Shown here: in pieces, positions 53,587-62,301 of the stretch
How positions within the stretch are numbered: position 1 is the first letter of the stretch
Layout of the letters: each line of letters opens with the position of its first letter
From: Tardiphaga sp052076105
Lineage (GTDB): Bacteria; Pseudomonadota; Alphaproteobacteria; Rhizobiales; Xanthobacteraceae
Length of the DNA: 64,000 bases
Assembly: GCF_052076105.1 (NCBI RefSeq)
Contig: NZ_CP197245.1
Span: 5,580,001 to 5,644,000 of the forward strand
Direction: 5' to 3'
Notes under the pieces: generated by a model
Seen by the model: only the letters and a program-made list of their open reading frames with translations
Told to the model about the DNA's origin: nothing
The model's database searches: none
Program-made: the position numbers and the translations under genes

Positions 53587-54807
53587 ATGACGTTGCATGT
53601 GCTTTGCGTGGGAGGCGAGGATCATGCCCTGCGGATCCCATTTCTGGCAGCTTTGCGCAGTCGTGGTTTCCGGGTGAGCGCTGCCGGCACCGGCGCTGCA
53701 TTCCCGTTCTCAAATAGCGGCATCGAGTATCATCGCTATGACTTCAACAGGTTCGGCGCACGAGTTGCCGACCGCCAGGCCGTCGGCCAGCTCTCACAAC
53801 TTGTGCGTGGCATTCGACCGGATGTTGTTCAAACGTTCGATACCAAACCAAATCTGCTTGCTCCTCTTGCGGTTAGAGGGGCGATCCCCATTGTGCGCAC
53901 CATCAACGGAATGGGTTGGGTATTCTCCTCGGCTCACCTGAAGGCTCTTGCATTCAGGCCCGCCTACCTGGCACTGCAGCGGCTGGCCGCCTGCTGGACC
54001 TCGGCAACGGTATTTCAGAACAAGGAGGATGGCGACTTTTTCCGCCGTTACCGTCTGCTTGGCAAAAGCCCCGCTGTACTGATCGGAAGTTCGGGAATCG
54101 ATGTCGATGCTTTCGAGACGGCGCGGGCCCAAGCGCCGCCCGCTGCACAACTTCGTACAGAACTCGGAATCGGCGACGATGAAGTCGTCATGACCGTGAG
54201 CCGGCTGACAGTACAAAAGGGCATACCCACGCTTCTGGATGCGGCGGCGATCGTCCGCGAAGCGCGACCCAGCGTTCGTTTCCTGCTTGTCGGGCCAAGG
54301 GAGAGTGAAGGTCCTTTTGCCGTGGATCAGGCTTTGATTGATCGATACGCGCCACACGTAATCGCTCTCGGTGCGCGATCCGACGTTCCTTCGCTTCTTG
54401 GAATCGCGAATGTCTTCGCCTTCCCGACGGAATATCGCGAAGGAATTCCCCGTGTCCTGCTGGAAGCAGGATTGGCGGGTGTGCCTATTGTCGCCACGCG
54501 TATGCCAGGCTGCGGTGATGTTGTGGTGGAGAACTGTAATGGCCATCTGGTGCCGCCCCGGGACCCGCGTGCGCTCGCCGCCGCCATTCTCGATCTTCTC
54601 CAGGATCCTACCCGCGCAAAGAGTATGGGGCAGCGTTCGATCGCACTCGTGCGCCGTGAATTCGACCTGAACGTTGTGGCTGACCGTTACGCCGATCTTT
54701 ACAGGAAGCTGGTTTTCACCGGGAGGCGAAGCGAAGAGCCGACTGTTTTATCTCGCGACACCCATGAAGATCGAAGGGTGAGCCAGCACAGTGGAAAAGT
54801 ACCATGA
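53587..54807 (+). CDS. GT4-family glycosyltransferase
   Basis: The 406-residue GT-B enzyme has the acceptor-domain block QTFDTKPNLLAPLA with TINGMGWVFSS, a pattern of the PglA/CapM-like subgroup acting on lipid-linked sugars. The donor domain has VSRLTVQKGIPTLL and the EX7E motif in EYREGIPRVLLEAG. It would add the next sugar to the primed lipid. The stop overlaps the polymerase start (ATGA). Donor sugar is unknown. Confidence 0.9.
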   Translation: MTLHVLCVGGEDHALRIPFLAALRSRGFRVSAAGTGAAFPFSNSGIEYHRYDFNRFGARVADRQAVGQLSQLVRGIRPDVVQTFDTKPNLLAPLAVRGAIPIVRTINGMGWVFSSAHLKALAFRPAYLALQRLAACWTSATVFQNKEDGDFFRRYRLLGKSPAVLIGSSGIDVDAFETARAQAPPAAQLRTELGIGDDEVVMTVSRLTVQKGIPTLLDAAAIVREARPSVRFLLVGPRESEGPFAVDQALIDRYAPHVIALGARSDVPSLLGIANVFAFPTEYREGIPRVLLEAGLAGVPIVATRMPGCGDVVVENCNGHLVPPRDPRALAAAILDLLQDPTRAKSMGQRSIALVRREFDLNVVADRYADLYRKLVFTGRRSEEPTVLSRDTHEDRRVSQHSGKVP

Positions 54808-56057
54808 TCGCCAATGCGCTTCTCTCTTTTGGCATCGTACTTACCACAGCTTCACAGCTGCGCCTTCCGGGAATTCCGCTGGGTGTTGGCGAGGTCTGTC
54901 TCGTCCTGTGGTTAGCCTTCGTCTCATTGCGGATCGTCGTTACCGGCCAGATTTACAACGCGACAGCCTTGCTCCGAATCGGTGCGTTTTGGGTCTGTCT
55001 TGCACTCGCCCTGAGCATAGGGACATGCGTGGCCTATCTGAGCCAGGAGCTGGACCTTCCCTCGATGTTACATGACGCCTTCGCGTATCTGTTGGTGGCA
55101 ACCTTGACCTGTCTTATCGTCGCAACGATGGAAGCCAACGCTGCCGTACGACAAACCCAATGGTTCCTGATCGCTTTCTGGAACGTCGCACTGGTCCTTC
55201 AGATCGCCGCGGGCTGGTCCATCATCAGCCTGCCATCGGTCGATCCATGGTACTGGGATCGATTTCGAGGCTGGGCGGAGAATCCCAATCAGATTGCTCT
55301 CTATTGCGCCGTTTTGACGCCGCTGTCTCTCAGCCTTGCCCTATCGGCCAAAGGCTTCGGCCGCATAGCGGGATCGTTCAGTTGCCTGCTAACCTTCGCC
55401 GTCGGGCGCCTGACCAAAAGCGATACGTTTCTCGTTGCGATGGTGACTGCCACCGCGATCTTTTCTGTGCTGCGTTTGCGCAGTTGGCTGACCTCGCCAC
55501 AGCATAGATTGAATTTCCGGTCTGTAGTGGCGGTTCTGGTCATCGCCGCCGCCGTTCCTCTGGCACTCGCATTAGCACCGTATGCCGTCGCGACCGCCGA
55601 TGAGTTTGAAGGTCTGGCGATCAGTTTGGCGAAGGACCGTGGTGGTGAGGCGACGAAGCGCACCGCATCCCTGCGGCTGCAGCTCTGGGGAGATGCGCTC
55701 CATCGAGGACTGGAATCCGGATCGCTCGGGCTCGGGCCGGGCCCGCATCTTGAGAAGCCGAATGTCGCCAATAACAAGGCGCTTCCAACTCCTTTCGAAG
55801 CTCACAGCACGCTGCTGGATATATATACGCAAGGTGGCTTGCTCGCTGTGATTGCCGTTTGCGGCCTCTTCGCAGGCACGTTCATACTCATGTTCCGCGC
55901 GAAACTCGATGCCCTTGCAGCATTGTTCGCTGCGCTGGCTATTTTCAGCATCAGCCATTTCATCTTGCGTCATCCCATCGTGTGGTTCGCGTTTGCCCTC
56001 AGCCTGATCCTCGGATCGGTGCAGGCCTCGTCGCCACGCACGCGCATCGGAAGCTAG
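54804..56057 (+). CDS. Wzy/ExoQ-like O-antigen or exopolysaccharide polymerase
   Basis: The 417-residue membrane protein has about ten to twelve hydrophobic helices. The large periplasmic loop of the Wzy/WaaL fold carries GLGPGPHLEKPN and FEAHSTLLDIYTQGGLLAVI. Such proteins polymerise lipid-linked repeat units in the periplasm. Its ATG overlaps the GT4 stop, and asnB starts 3 bp after its own stop. A ligase role is the alternative. Confidence 0.85.
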   Translation: MIANALLSFGIVLTTASQLRLPGIPLGVGEVCLVLWLAFVSLRIVVTGQIYNATALLRIGAFWVCLALALSIGTCVAYLSQELDLPSMLHDAFAYLLVATLTCLIVATMEANAAVRQTQWFLIAFWNVALVLQIAAGWSIISLPSVDPWYWDRFRGWAENPNQIALYCAVLTPLSLSLALSAKGFGRIAGSFSCLLTFAVGRLTKSDTFLVAMVTATAIFSVLRLRSWLTSPQHRLNFRSVVAVLVIAAAVPLALALAPYAVATADEFEGLAISLAKDRGGEATKRTASLRLQLWGDALHRGLESGSLGLGPGPHLEKPNVANNKALPTPFEAHSTLLDIYTQGGLLAVIAVCGLFAGTFILMFRAKLDALAALFAALAIFSISHFILRHPIVWFAFALSLILGSVQASSPRTRIGS

Positions 56058-56060
56058 ATC

Positions 56061-58049
56061 ATGTGTGGAATCGCCGGAATTCTTCAGATGCCACGAGCTT
56101 CCCGATCCGCCGATCTGGATGCGATCGGCCGAATGACGAATCGTCTGCACCATCGCGGACCTGATGGTCACGGTTTGTGGTGTGATCGCGACGCCGGGGT
56201 TGCATTCGGGCATCGCCGGCTCGCCATCGTTGACCTTACGGACGCGGGGCGACAACCGATGCTTTCCGAGAGCGGCCGGTTCGTCATCACGTTCAATGGC
56301 GAGATTTACAATTACCCGTCGCTGCGACACGAACTCCAACGTCTCGGCCAGACCTTCATCGGCAGCAGCGATACCGAAGTCTTGCTCGCAATGATCGAGA
56401 GATGGGGATTTGAGGCAGCCCTGAAGCGCAGCAACGGCATCTTCGCAATCGGTCTCTGGGATCGCCAGACCCGCACTCTCCATCTGGCTCGCGATCGAAT
56501 GGGAAAGAAGCCCCTCTACGTCGCCAGAACGCGAAACGCCGCTGTCTTTGCTTCAGAATTAAAGTCGATCGATGCGTTCCCCGATTTCCATCCGGAGATC
56601 AATCCTTGCGGGGTGGCTGAGTTTCTCGCCCGCGGCTGGTTACCGGACGAACATTGCATATGGCGAGATGTCTTCAAACTTCCACCCGGCAGCATTCTAT
56701 CTTTCAGCGCCGATGATCTTCTGGCATCGCAGGATGCTGCAGAGCTTCGAGCAAAGACGCATACTTGGTGGTCGCTGACTGACATCGCAAAGAGCGGCCG
56801 AGAAAACCTCGTGTCGGCGGACGATTGCCAGCTCGTGTCGCATCTTGATGGCTTGCTTCGTGAGGCAGTCAGTGAGCGCATGGTTGCCGACGTGCCAATC
56901 GGGCTATTTCTGTCCGGTGGCATCGACAGTTCAACTGTTGTGGCCCTGATGCAATCCCAATCCAGCCGGCCAGTTCGCACGTTCACTATCGGTTTCGGCG
57001 AACCCGCCTTCGATGAAGCAGCCTGTGCCGCGGCTGTGGCCCGTCACCTCGGCACGGACCACACGGAGCTACGTCTCACTCCCTCGGAGGCCAGAGATGT
57101 CATTCCCGAGCTGCCCCGTATTTGGGACGAGCCATTCGCCGACGAGTCGCAGATTCCGACACTGCTGCTATCTCGTCTCGCGCGCCGGGATGTAACTGTT
57201 GTCCTCTCCGGTGACGGCGGAGATGAATGTTTTGCTGGATACTCCAGGCATCTTTTGACTGCCCGTCTGGCTCCTCTCCTTAACTCCAATCGGGCAATTC
57301 GGCGAACAGCGGCAATGGGTGTGTCATTGCTCGCCCGCGGTATCCGGGAGGACATCGCCGACGCCCTGCCTCTTTCAGGTCGCCTGAGACGGATGATCGG
57401 AAGCGACCGGATTAACCGCCTTGCGCAACTGTTTGCAGGCAATAACGCCGACGAGATGTACCGGAAAGTCATGCGGCTTTCCGAGCTGCAATTAACCCCG
57501 GAGCAGACGATCTCCGATTCGAGCAACGTGCCGCCGCTGAATGATCTTCTGTCCGACTTCATTGTGCGCGACATGATCGGGTATCTCCCCGGCGACATTC
57601 TGGTGAAGCTCGATCGCGCCAGCATGGCGACTGGTCTGGAGGCGCGTTGTCCAATTCTCGACCATCGCGTCGTGGAATTCTCCTGGCGGCTGCCGAACAC
57701 GGCCAAGGTGCGCGACGGGCAGGGCAAGTGGATATTGCGGCAGGTTCTCAATCGTTACGTGCCGCGCCACTTGATAGATCGACCCAAGCAAGGATTCGAC
57801 GTGCCTGTTGGTGCCTGGTTGAAAGGCCCCCTGCGCTCGTGGGCTGCAGACCTGCTCTCCGAAGCGCGCCTTCGCCGCCAGAATTTGCTGGATGCACAAG
57901 GGATCCAGAACTGCTGGCAGGATCATCTGAATGGCAATCGTGATCATTCGCGAACGCTATGGGCCGTCCTGATGTTGCAGTCCTGGCTGGAAACGACGGT
58001 TGAACAGAGAACGGTCCGATCGACAGACACCCTCGAGCCCGCACAGTAG
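56061..58049 (+). CDS. asnB: Glutamine-hydrolysing asparagine synthase-like amidotransferase
   Basis: The 662-residue AsnB has the N-terminal glutaminase domain with nucleophile Cys2 (MCGIAGI), HHRGPDGHGLW and FNGEIYNY. The synthetase domain has the pyrophosphate loop LFLSGGIDSSTVV and LSGDGGDECFAGY. Chromosomal AsnB makes asparagine, but homologues inside polysaccharide loci are often proposed to amidate sugar acids or other substrates. It sits between the polymerase and co-polymerase genes, both within 12 bp, which supports a dedicated role. Confidence 0.93.
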   Translation: MCGIAGILQMPRASRSADLDAIGRMTNRLHHRGPDGHGLWCDRDAGVAFGHRRLAIVDLTDAGRQPMLSESGRFVITFNGEIYNYPSLRHELQRLGQTFIGSSDTEVLLAMIERWGFEAALKRSNGIFAIGLWDRQTRTLHLARDRMGKKPLYVARTRNAAVFASELKSIDAFPDFHPEINPCGVAEFLARGWLPDEHCIWRDVFKLPPGSILSFSADDLLASQDAAELRAKTHTWWSLTDIAKSGRENLVSADDCQLVSHLDGLLREAVSERMVADVPIGLFLSGGIDSSTVVALMQSQSSRPVRTFTIGFGEPAFDEAACAAAVARHLGTDHTELRLTPSEARDVIPELPRIWDEPFADESQIPTLLLSRLARRDVTVVLSGDGGDECFAGYSRHLLTARLAPLLNSNRAIRRTAAMGVSLLARGIREDIADALPLSGRLRRMIGSDRINRLAQLFAGNNADEMYRKVMRLSELQLTPEQTISDSSNVPPLNDLLSDFIVRDMIGYLPGDILVKLDRASMATGLEARCPILDHRVVEFSWRLPNTAKVRDGQGKWILRQVLNRYVPRHLIDRPKQGFDVPVGAWLKGPLRSWAADLLSEARLRRQNLLDAQGIQNCWQDHLNGNRDHSRTLWAVLMLQSWLETTVEQRTVRSTDTLEPAQ

Positions 58050-58060
58050 AGGAGCGAGCT

Positions 58061-60016
58061 ATGGAAGCGTTAGTAGGAAGGCGTATTCGACCGCTACAGG
58101 CTCTTTCGCCGGATCTGGCAGAGGATGAACTTGGGCGACGCCTGACGGAACAATCCCTGGCTTCAAATGATGGTCTCCAGTCATTGAAGCGCGTGCTGGA
58201 TAGCGTACGGAAGTACAAGCGGCTTGTCGTCAGGATGATTGTCATCGGCGCCCTGCTGGCTGGAGCCGCTGGCCTTCTCATGTCACCTTCCTACATGACG
58301 ACGGCACAACTCGCTGTTGACGTTCGACAATCCGGCGCAGCCGATGTCTTGAATGCCGGCGGTGCGTCCGCAGCACCTACACCGGCGGCTGAGGAATCCA
58401 CCATCGACACGCATGTCACGGTGCTGCTCTCCGACGCCTATCTGCGGAGACTTCTTCCAACGCTCCGCGCTCTCGAAGACGCGAGACACGCTGCGGCAGC
58501 GGGGTCAGGAACGTGGATGCAGAGCTTGCGCGCGCTCTTTCGTCGTACATGGTCTGCAACCAAGGAGCTACTGCTTGGTAAAAGCCACGAGCCCGATGAC
58601 GGGTCCGCTCTCGCTGCGCTAAAGCGCAGCCTGAGGGTTGGTCAGGAACGGCGCTCCAGGATCATTGCCGTTACCTCTACGGCCTCCGATCCGCAACGAG
58701 CGGCGGAAATCGCCAATACGGTGGCACAATCGTATGTCGATGAGGTCACGCGTCAGAAGCAAAGCGACGTGGAGTATGCTTTGAGCTCCCTCGCGACACA
58801 ATCATCCAAAGTTCAGCGGGATCTGGTAAAGGCGGAGGAGGAATTAAAAGCCTCCCGTCTTGGTCAGCTCTCGCCCTCCCGGAACGCCGCGCTGGAGTGG
58901 CAGGTCACCACGCTGGCGCAACAGTTTGAAACGCTCCTGCGGCGACGGCAGGAGCTAACGGCAAAAGGTCTGACCGCGCAATCAGACGTCAGTATTCTCG
59001 CCACGGCCACACCGCCAGAACGACCGACTTCATTACACCCGTTACTGATGATTCCTCCTACCGTAATTATCTTCGCTCTGCTGGGTTGTGTTCTCGCAGT
59101 GATATTGAACCACTTCGATCGGACCTTGCATACGGAGGCTGACGCCGCTGAAGCTTTGCGTATTCCATGCGCCGGACTGATACCTTCAATTCCCCTGGAG
59201 TCAGGCAAGCAGCCGCATTATGTCTTGGAGGAACCTGCGAGCCACTATGCCAGAGCAATCCGCTCCATTCTGGTATCCATACTGGCCTCCGACCCGGCAA
59301 CCCCACGATCGCAGCGTGTTGTCCTCGTCAGCTCCAGCGTCGGTGGAGAAGGCAAGACTACATTAGCGTGGAGCCTTGGTCTTTACGCTGCCCGGCTCGG
59401 GTGGCGCACGCTAATCCTTGACTTTGGTCAATTCACTCGTCGACCGGGTGGCGAGACCGCCAACTTGCACAGTGTACTGGCGTATGGCCGCCCACTGGCA
59501 GACGCGATCGAACATATCCATGAGTCCGGAATTGACTATCTGCCCGCAACACCGTTTGGGGGGCATCGGCTTCGGATTCTCTCCGACCCCAAGATTCCTT
59601 CGTTGCTCCGGCAACTGAGCGACACTTATGATTTCGTGATCATCGACGGACCCTCGCTGCTGGAAGCCCCAGAAGCAAGATTGCTGGCGAGTTGGGCCGA
59701 CCACGTTTTGCTCGCCATTCACGCGGGAAGCACTGATCGTGAGGCGGCACAGACCGCGCTGCATCAACTTGTTCGGACGGAACATCTCAGCCCCGCCCAG
59801 AGCACGAGATTCTCGTCGGTCTTAACTCGCGTCGAACCACCACAACAGGACCAGTTCGGTGAGCGCGCGCAGCAACTGTTCAAGAGGATGTGGGACGCAT
59901 TCCGCCAGCGGTCGAAGAGAGCAATCACCTGGCGACCATGGGGCGGCGACGCAATCGAGTTGAAGCGCCCCGGATCGCCCAAACTGAACCCCCGCAATTG
60001 GTTGAGAAGCGATTGA
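58061..60016 (+). CDS. Polysaccharide co-polymerase with BY-kinase-like ATPase domain (ExoP/Wzc-like)
   Basis: The 651-residue inner-membrane protein has TM1 (about 56-75), a periplasmic Wzz-type region with coiled coil (about 235-300), TM2 (about 328-349) and a cytosolic P-loop ATPase. Walker A is GGEGKTT (428-434), Walker A' TLILDFGQF (450-458) and Walker B FVIIDGPS with Asp529. The last 80 residues contain no tyrosine, unlike autophosphorylating Wzc. GAGGAGC precedes the ATG. It controls chain length and export with the ExoF-like protein. Confidence 0.88.
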   Translation: MEALVGRRIRPLQALSPDLAEDELGRRLTEQSLASNDGLQSLKRVLDSVRKYKRLVVRMIVIGALLAGAAGLLMSPSYMTTAQLAVDVRQSGAADVLNAGGASAAPTPAAEESTIDTHVTVLLSDAYLRRLLPTLRALEDARHAAAAGSGTWMQSLRALFRRTWSATKELLLGKSHEPDDGSALAALKRSLRVGQERRSRIIAVTSTASDPQRAAEIANTVAQSYVDEVTRQKQSDVEYALSSLATQSSKVQRDLVKAEEELKASRLGQLSPSRNAALEWQVTTLAQQFETLLRRRQELTAKGLTAQSDVSILATATPPERPTSLHPLLMIPPTVIIFALLGCVLAVILNHFDRTLHTEADAAEALRIPCAGLIPSIPLESGKQPHYVLEEPASHYARAIRSILVSILASDPATPRSQRVVLVSSSVGGEGKTTLAWSLGLYAARLGWRTLILDFGQFTRRPGGETANLHSVLAYGRPLADAIEHIHESGIDYLPATPFGGHRLRILSDPKIPSLLRQLSDTYDFVIIDGPSLLEAPEARLLASWADHVLLAIHAGSTDREAAQTALHQLVRTEHLSPAQSTRFSSVLTRVEPPQQDQFGERAQQLFKRMWDAFRQRSKRAITWRPWGGDAIELKRPGSPKLNPRNWLRSD

Positions 60017-60023
60017 GGGCAGC

Positions 60024-62189
60024 ATGATTATCGAGACCTTTGGTCCACCTGGCGCCGGCAAAACAACTTTCAGCCGGGCACTCGCTCAGCGCCTGCGTGA
60101 CCGTGGGTATGAGGTCGACCTCGTACTTACGTTGCCGCATCTATCCAATCATCTTCTAAATTTTGGGGGATTTCTTCCGGCACTGCAGCGCGTCTCTCTC
60201 GCGATCTTCGCCACCATCGCAATCTTGTGCCGTCCTGTTGCAAATGCCCGAGGGCTGCGTCTGGCGAACGACCTGCTCCGACTAATGCCACCCAACAATC
60301 CCGTCTGGTGGGTCAGGCTTAGCCAATACGTCGTCCGATTTTCCTGCGTGTGGAGAGATTCGCACAAGCCCGATCGCATCGTCTTGTTCGACCAAGGCTT
60401 CGTGCAGATCGTTTGCACCTTGGCCCTGTTTAGCCGAGCGGACGAGAAGACGATCGCTCATGCGATCGGTATGAGGACGCAATCAGATCTATTGATCAGG
60501 TTTGATGCTCCGAAGGAGCTGTTAGAACAGCGCCTCCATGAGCGAGTGCGCCAGAAGACGTACATGGAGAAATGGTTCGAACCCGATGTAGGTACCTTTC
60601 TCAAAGCAAAGCCGATTACTGATTACGTTGGCTCACTACTCGCGGCCGAGCATCAACGGGTGATCTGCATCAACTCGCTGGATCCCGGACTGATGTCCAG
60701 GGCCCTCGATCGCATCGAAGAGGAGGTCTCCAGCAAGTTCAGGCCCGATGGAGCGGTCGGCTCGTCACCGGACCCAAGGGACGACGGCTTCGAACCCTGT
60801 GCCGAGAAGTTCACGCCACCTCTGCCGGCGCCCGAGGCAATCGGAACTTTTGCAGCTCAGACTCAACCCGAACTCGCTCGGCGCATGGCCAGCGCAAGCC
60901 TGTGGGCGTTCGTTATCTATGTTGGCGGCGCCGGGCTGACGTGCATGGCTCAACTTGTCATCGCCCGTACGATAGGAGCGACGAGTTACGGTATCTACTC
61001 ATACGTCTTGGCCTGGACGACCCTTCTCTCTTACATCGCCGGACTCGGGTTCAACACGGTTCTGTTGCGATATGTGCCGGCCTACAGTGCGACCGGAAAG
61101 TGGCCATTGGCGCGCGGAGTCATTCAATTTGCATTCGGGCGATCATTGCTGGTCGGGATGTTGATCGCGCTTTGCGGAATCGCCACCGCGCTATTCCTGT
61201 CGGAGACACTTCATCGGGAGCTGACTATCAGTCTGGCGGTTGGCATGGCGACCGTCCCATTGGTCGCGCTTTACGTTCTCGGTTCCGCTACGGTACGCGC
61301 GTTAGGTGGCGTCATTTCGGCAATTGCTCCCGAACGCTTCGTTCGGGACGGCCTTATGGTCGTTCTGCTTCTGCTTGCAGTGGCGCTCAACGTCACGCCA
61401 ATCGATGCGACAACAGTCCTGATCGCGTTGATGGCAAGTTCTGCCGTCACGGCAGCCATTGTCGGACTGAGCATGCGGAAGCTTTGGCCGCCACAACTAC
61501 GCTCAGCGGGGCCGGCTTATGCGCCCCGCGACTGGTGGCATCTCGCCTGCCCTGTCATGATCCTTATTGGAGTTGAGGTTCTCATGAGCCGCGCCGGCGT
61601 GATTATCCTCGGCTGGATCGGCGATGCCCACGAGGCTGGCATCTTTGCATTGGGGTTGAATCTAGCTCTTTTTCTTGTTCTCCCTCGGATGGCAGTGGGG
61701 ACTTTCTTTTCGCCAAACGTTTCGAAGCTTCACGCGCATCGGAATGAGGCAGCGCTTCAGAGTCTGTTTGCCCGAGCAACTGTCCTGTCGCTCGCTGGAA
61801 CAGTCGTGCTGGCACTTCCACTTTTGTTGCTAACGGTACCGCTACTCCGTTTTTTTGGCGAGGAATTCGTTGCAACAGCTCCGGTCGCACAAATTCTTAT
61901 CGTCGGACAGATCTTCGCTGCTGCTACTGGTCCGCAGCAAAATCTTCTGACCATGACTGGGCACGAGCGGGCAGCAGCCGCAATCACCGCGATCGGAGCC
62001 GTCATGAATGTCGCAGCCTGTGCGATCGGCATTGCTTTCTTTGGAGTGATGGGTGCCGCCGTTGCGACGGCCGTGACGAATGTGGCCTGGAACACGGCAA
62101 TGGCGATCTACATCTACAAACGCGTGAACATGACGGCTGGCCTGCTCTTCGCCGTTGTAGAGTTTCGTCGTCCCGCCGCCGCCAAATAA
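60024..62189 (+). CDS. Fusion of a P-loop kinase domain with a Wzx-type flippase
   Basis: This single uninterrupted frame of 721 residues joins two unrelated modules. Residues 1-240 form a P-loop kinase-like domain: Walker A GPPGAGKTT (7-15), a Walker B-like RIVLFDQGFVQ (118-128) and an Arg-rich lid EQRLHERVRQK (168-178). A 40-residue Pro-rich linker follows, then from about 286 a flippase with about 12-14 helices (ARRMASASLWAFVIYVGGAG, LGFNTVLLRYVPAYSATGKW). It should translocate the lipid-linked unit; the kinase may phosphorylate a sugar or lipid, or gate transport. Its start lies 7 bp after the co-polymerase stop. Confidence 0.88.
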   Translation: MIIETFGPPGAGKTTFSRALAQRLRDRGYEVDLVLTLPHLSNHLLNFGGFLPALQRVSLAIFATIAILCRPVANARGLRLANDLLRLMPPNNPVWWVRLSQYVVRFSCVWRDSHKPDRIVLFDQGFVQIVCTLALFSRADEKTIAHAIGMRTQSDLLIRFDAPKELLEQRLHERVRQKTYMEKWFEPDVGTFLKAKPITDYVGSLLAAEHQRVICINSLDPGLMSRALDRIEEEVSSKFRPDGAVGSSPDPRDDGFEPCAEKFTPPLPAPEAIGTFAAQTQPELARRMASASLWAFVIYVGGAGLTCMAQLVIARTIGATSYGIYSYVLAWTTLLSYIAGLGFNTVLLRYVPAYSATGKWPLARGVIQFAFGRSLLVGMLIALCGIATALFLSETLHRELTISLAVGMATVPLVALYVLGSATVRALGGVISAIAPERFVRDGLMVVLLLLAVALNVTPIDATTVLIALMASSAVTAAIVGLSMRKLWPPQLRSAGPAYAPRDWWHLACPVMILIGVEVLMSRAGVIILGWIGDAHEAGIFALGLNLALFLVLPRMAVGTFFSPNVSKLHAHRNEAALQSLFARATVLSLAGTVVLALPLLLLTVPLLRFFGEEFVATAPVAQILIVGQIFAAATGPQQNLLTMTGHERAAAAITAIGAVMNVAACAIGIAFFGVMGAAVATAVTNVAWNTAMAIYIYKRVNMTAGLLFAVVEFRRPAAAK

Positions 62190-62301
62190 ACCGGTAGTTG
62201 GATAGAGGCCGGAAAATTGGTGCAACCCTATCATTCACTCGAAGGACGCCAATAGCCGACGTGTAGCCTACGATGTCCATCCCGCAACGGTGAGTACCGT
62301 C

